From an uncultured Alphaproteobacteria bacterium (GTDB lineage Bacteria; Pseudomonadota; Alphaproteobacteria; Caulobacterales; Hyphomonadaceae), in contig CAIKXW010000005.1 in NCBI GenBank assembly GCA_903831485.1, positions 1 through 7,327 of the forward strand: a stretch of DNA of 7,327 nucleotides, in the 5' to 3' direction. Shown in pieces: positions 5,928 through 7,327 of this stretch (position 1 is its first letter; the number at the start of each line of letters is the position of its first letter). The notes beneath the pieces are model-generated. The model was not told where the DNA came from. It did not search any database and worked only from the letters and a program-made list of their open reading frames with translations. Made by a program: the position numbers and the translations under genes.

Positions 5928-6946
5928 TAGCCGTTGCGAGCGACGACAATCGCCTTCGCGGCGGGTCCGTCGAGGTTCCAGAGGGCCGCTTCAGCATCCT
6001 CGCGTGACGTCCACGGACCGAGCATCACACGATGGAAAGCAGCACCATTCACCAGTGCGGTTTCGATCGCCACCGGTCCCGCGCCGGCCAGCCGGCCGCG
6101 CAGGGCGTGGGCGTTGCCGAGGTCCGAAAAGGATCCGGCCTGCAGGTAGAAACCACTCACAGGCTTGGCAGCAACCGGCTTGGCCACGATCGGCGGCAGC
6201 GAGCGCATCGCCACATCCAAGCGCTGGGGCTGTGCCGCCACAGGCGCCGGAGCGCCGCCACCAGGGGCGGGGGCAGGTCCGACATATTCCACACGAACCT
6301 TCGCCGTGCCCTTGCCATGCATGTCGAGCGCCGCGCCCGCCGCCTTGGACAGATCGATAATGCGATCGTCCACGAAGGGCCCGCGGTCATTCAGGCGAAC
6401 GACGACGCTCTTGCCGTTCTCCAGATTGGAGACGCGAACAAGTGAGGGGATCGGTAGGGTCGGGTGAGCAGCAGTCAGGTCGTTCTCGTTGAACGTCTCG
6501 CCGGATGCCGAAGCCTTGCCGTGGAAGGTCGGGCCATACCACGACGCAATCCCCACCTCGTTATAGTTCGGCTCATGCGCCGGCACATACCAGCGGCCAG
6601 CCACCTGGTAGGGAGGGCCGGCAAAAGGCGCGACCGCCGTTGGCGCAACCTTGCGCGCGGCCACAGACACAGGCGTGCCAGCCGCTGCAAGCGGCGTTGG
6701 GCCGAATGTAGCCTTGGGCGCGCCGGAGCGTAGGTCGAGCGCGCCAGAAGGCGCAGCGTTCGAGAAACTCGGAATAGGAGCGTTCGGCGCAACGTTCAGC
6801 GACATGACGTCGGCGCGATTCTCCAGCCGCGGCATCGTCGCCTTCGGTGCAGATTTGTATTCGATCGGCGCCTGCGCCAGCGCAGGTCCGGCGAACAGCA
6901 CGACGCAGACAACCGCGCATACGCGAAAGGTGAGGCTACCAGCCAT
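5927..6946 (-). CDS. rlpA: RlpA-type septal ring lytic transglycosylase with SPOR domain
   Basis: A 339-residue secreted protein. RlpA enzymes cut naked glycan strands lacking stem peptides at the division site. The N-terminal signal peptide (MAGSLTFRVC, hydrophobic core, then GPALA before QAP near residue 25) has a signal peptidase I site, and no lipobox Cys follows it, so this one looks periplasmic rather than lipidated. A Pro/Ala-rich linker leads to the double-psi beta-barrel: GIASWYGPTFHGKASASGE (132-150), HPTLP (161-165), VRLNDRGPF (183-191) and RIIDLSKAA. Glu150, His161 and Asp187 have the same spacing as the catalytic Glu120/His131/Asp157 of Pseudomonas aeruginosa RlpA. After a second Pro-rich linker a SPOR domain follows (about 265-336; FYLQAGSF, HRVMLGPW), which binds denuded peptidoglycan at the septum. 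Two ATGs stand side by side at 6949 and 6946; AAAGGGA (6953-6959) is six bases from the second, hence this choice. An in-frame ATG at 7069 would add 41 non-signal-like residues. Confidence 0.92.
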   Translation of the reverse strand: MAGSLTFRVCAVVCVVLFAGPALAQAPIEYKSAPKATMPRLENRADVMSLNVAPNAPIPSFSNAAPSGALDLRSGAPKATFGPTPLAAAGTPVSVAARKVAPTAVAPFAGPPYQVAGRWYVPAHEPNYNEVGIASWYGPTFHGKASASGETFNENDLTAAHPTLPIPSLVRVSNLENGKSVVVRLNDRGPFVDDRIIDLSKAAGAALDMHGKGTAKVRVEYVGPAPAPGGGAPAPVAAQPQRLDVAMRSLPPIVAKPVAAKPVSGFYLQAGSFSDLGNAHALRGRLAGAGPVAIETALVNGAAFHRVMLGPWTSREDAEAALWNLDGPAAKAIVVARNG

Positions 6947-7026
6947 CATCGATCCCTTTTGAAAGCAGTCGCCGTTCTGGCGGCATGGGATGAATCTACC
7001 TGAGGCAGCTTGCACGCCCGGCAACC

Positions 7027-7087
7027 GGACCCCGTCAATTTTACGGAATTTGCCGGGTCCCAAAGCCATGGTTACCCCTTTGGGACC
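7027..7087 (-). repeat. Perfect 10-bp inverted repeat with a competing third arm in the rlpA leader
   Basis: GGTCCCAAAG (7056-7065) and CTTTGGGACC (7078-7087) are perfect complements around a 12-base loop. A third arm, GGACCC (7027-7032), is complementary to GGGTCC (7055-7060), which is largely the same arm as the 10-bp stem. In an rlpA-direction transcript the two pairings are mutually exclusive. The loop of the larger hairpin holds, on the minus strand, GGGTAACCATGG, that is, a Shine-Dalgarno-like GGGG and the in-frame ATG at 7069. No U-tract follows on either strand, so it is not an obvious intrinsic terminator. Whether it is transcribed is unknown. Confidence 0.6.
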
Positions 7088-7208
7088 AATTGCTCCGGGT
7101 TCCGCACACCGACGCGCCAGAATCCCTCAAAACCGCCGCCCTACCGGCTTCCCGACCCTTATCCAGCCTGCGCCGCTGTAAACCATTTTCTTTGCAGCCA
7201 ACCCTGCC

Positions 7209-7214
7209 TAGAAC
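7209..7214 (+). promoter_or_regulatory. Possible -10 box of tRNA-Ser
   Basis: TAGAAC is a 4/6 match to TATAAT about ten bases before the mature tRNA 5' end. A T-rich TTTTCT (7186-7191) sits at a 17-base spacing as a weak -35. The position is sensible, the consensus match only fair. Confidence 0.25.
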
Positions 7215-7223
7215 AGCCGCCAA

Positions 7224-7313
7224 GGAAGGGTGGCCGAGTGGTTTAAGGCAACGGTCTTGAAAACCGTCGTGGGGGAAACTCCACCGTGGGTTCGAATCCC
7301 ACCCCTTCCGCCA
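7224..7313 (+). tRNA. tRNA-Ser(UGA), CCA encoded
   Basis: A full cloverleaf can be folded by eye. The acceptor stem is GGAAGGG (7224-7230) with CCCTTCC (7303-7309). The D-stem is GCC/GGC within 7233-7249. The anticodon stem is ACGGT (7251-7255) with ACCGT (7263-7267), enclosing the loop CTTGAAA with anticodon TGA at 7258-7260, which reads UCA serine codons. The long variable arm GTGGGG-GAAA-CTCCAC (7269-7284) is the class II hallmark of tRNA-Ser. The T-arm is GTGGG-TTCGAAT-CCCAC (7286-7302). The discriminator is G7310, as expected for serine, and CCA is encoded at 7311-7313. Confidence 0.97.
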
Positions 7314-7327
7314 CCCCGGCACTGGAA

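Larger units (their letters stand above)
6947..7223. other. Non-coding leader between rlpA and the divergent tRNA-Ser
   Basis: About 277 bases separate rlpA from the divergently oriented tRNA. The part nearest rlpA holds its ribosome binding site (6953-6959). Further out on the minus strand is TAAAAT (7038-7043), a 5/6 match to a -10 box but without a good -35 at 16-18 bases, so no rlpA promoter can be named with confidence. The stretch 6950-7069 is open in the rlpA frame, but its third codon positions are clearly less G/C-rich than those of the genes here, and it uses AGA and TTG codons. That argues against it being translated as part of rlpA. Confidence 0.5.

Noticed and set aside
7041..7322. 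A 93-residue minus-strand open frame containing GWDSNPR and DRCLKPLGHPS
   Set aside because: This is the well-known spurious peptide from translating the reverse complement of a tRNA-Ser gene; the bases are explained by the tRNA at 7224-7313.
1..7327. A hidden novel multi-gene system, mobile element or CRISPR array
   Set aside because: Every substantial stretch is covered by recognisable housekeeping genes; no direct-repeat array, terminal inverted repeats, integrase, transposase or defence-type domain was seen.

Overview
The window is GC-rich chromosomal DNA with dense, short-spaced genes and strong G/C bias at third codon positions. The protein sequences and the gene order rlpA - D-Ala-D-Ala carboxypeptidase - tmk - holB - tatD - MBL hydrolase fit an alphaproteobacterium. 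The genus cannot be told from the sequence alone. This is a housekeeping region. I see no insertion sequence, phage gene, CRISPR array, toxin-antitoxin pair or defence system, and nothing that looks like an undescribed multi-gene system.

Layout: (1) 1-513, plus strand: the 3' part of a MobA/MocA-like nucleotidyltransferase that enters from the left. (2) 479-5821, minus strand, reading right to left: a D-Ala-D-Ala carboxypeptidase (dacA), thymidylate kinase (tmk), DNA polymerase III delta' (holB), a TatD nuclease (tatD), a metallo-beta-lactamase-fold hydrolase, then mazG after a 65-base gap. The first five are packed with junctions of +3, -1, +3 and -4 bases, so they almost certainly form one transcription unit; mazG may be part of it or have its own promoter. 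(3) 5927-6946, minus strand: rlpA, a secreted septal-ring lytic transglycosylase with a SPOR domain, 105 bases upstream of dacA. (4) 6947-7223: an untranslated stretch with a perfect 10-bp inverted repeat. (5) 7224-7313, plus strand: tRNA-Ser(UGA) with encoded CCA.

How the genes relate: rlpA and dacA act on periplasmic peptidoglycan (cutting denuded glycan at the septum and trimming pentapeptides). tmk makes dTDP for DNA synthesis, holB is a clamp-loader subunit, tatD is a metal-dependent nuclease, and mazG removes non-canonical or excess NTPs. The cluster thus joins envelope growth to DNA replication and nucleotide hygiene. No shared regulator is visible.

Most worth a second look: the structured leader upstream of rlpA, whose 10-bp hairpin puts a possible upstream in-frame start codon in its loop and has a competing pairing partner; two identical stop-CGC-TTG junctions before tmk and tatD; the HxN variant of the TatD metal motif; the absence of metG between holB and tatD; and two adjacent small inverted repeats just upstream of mazG.
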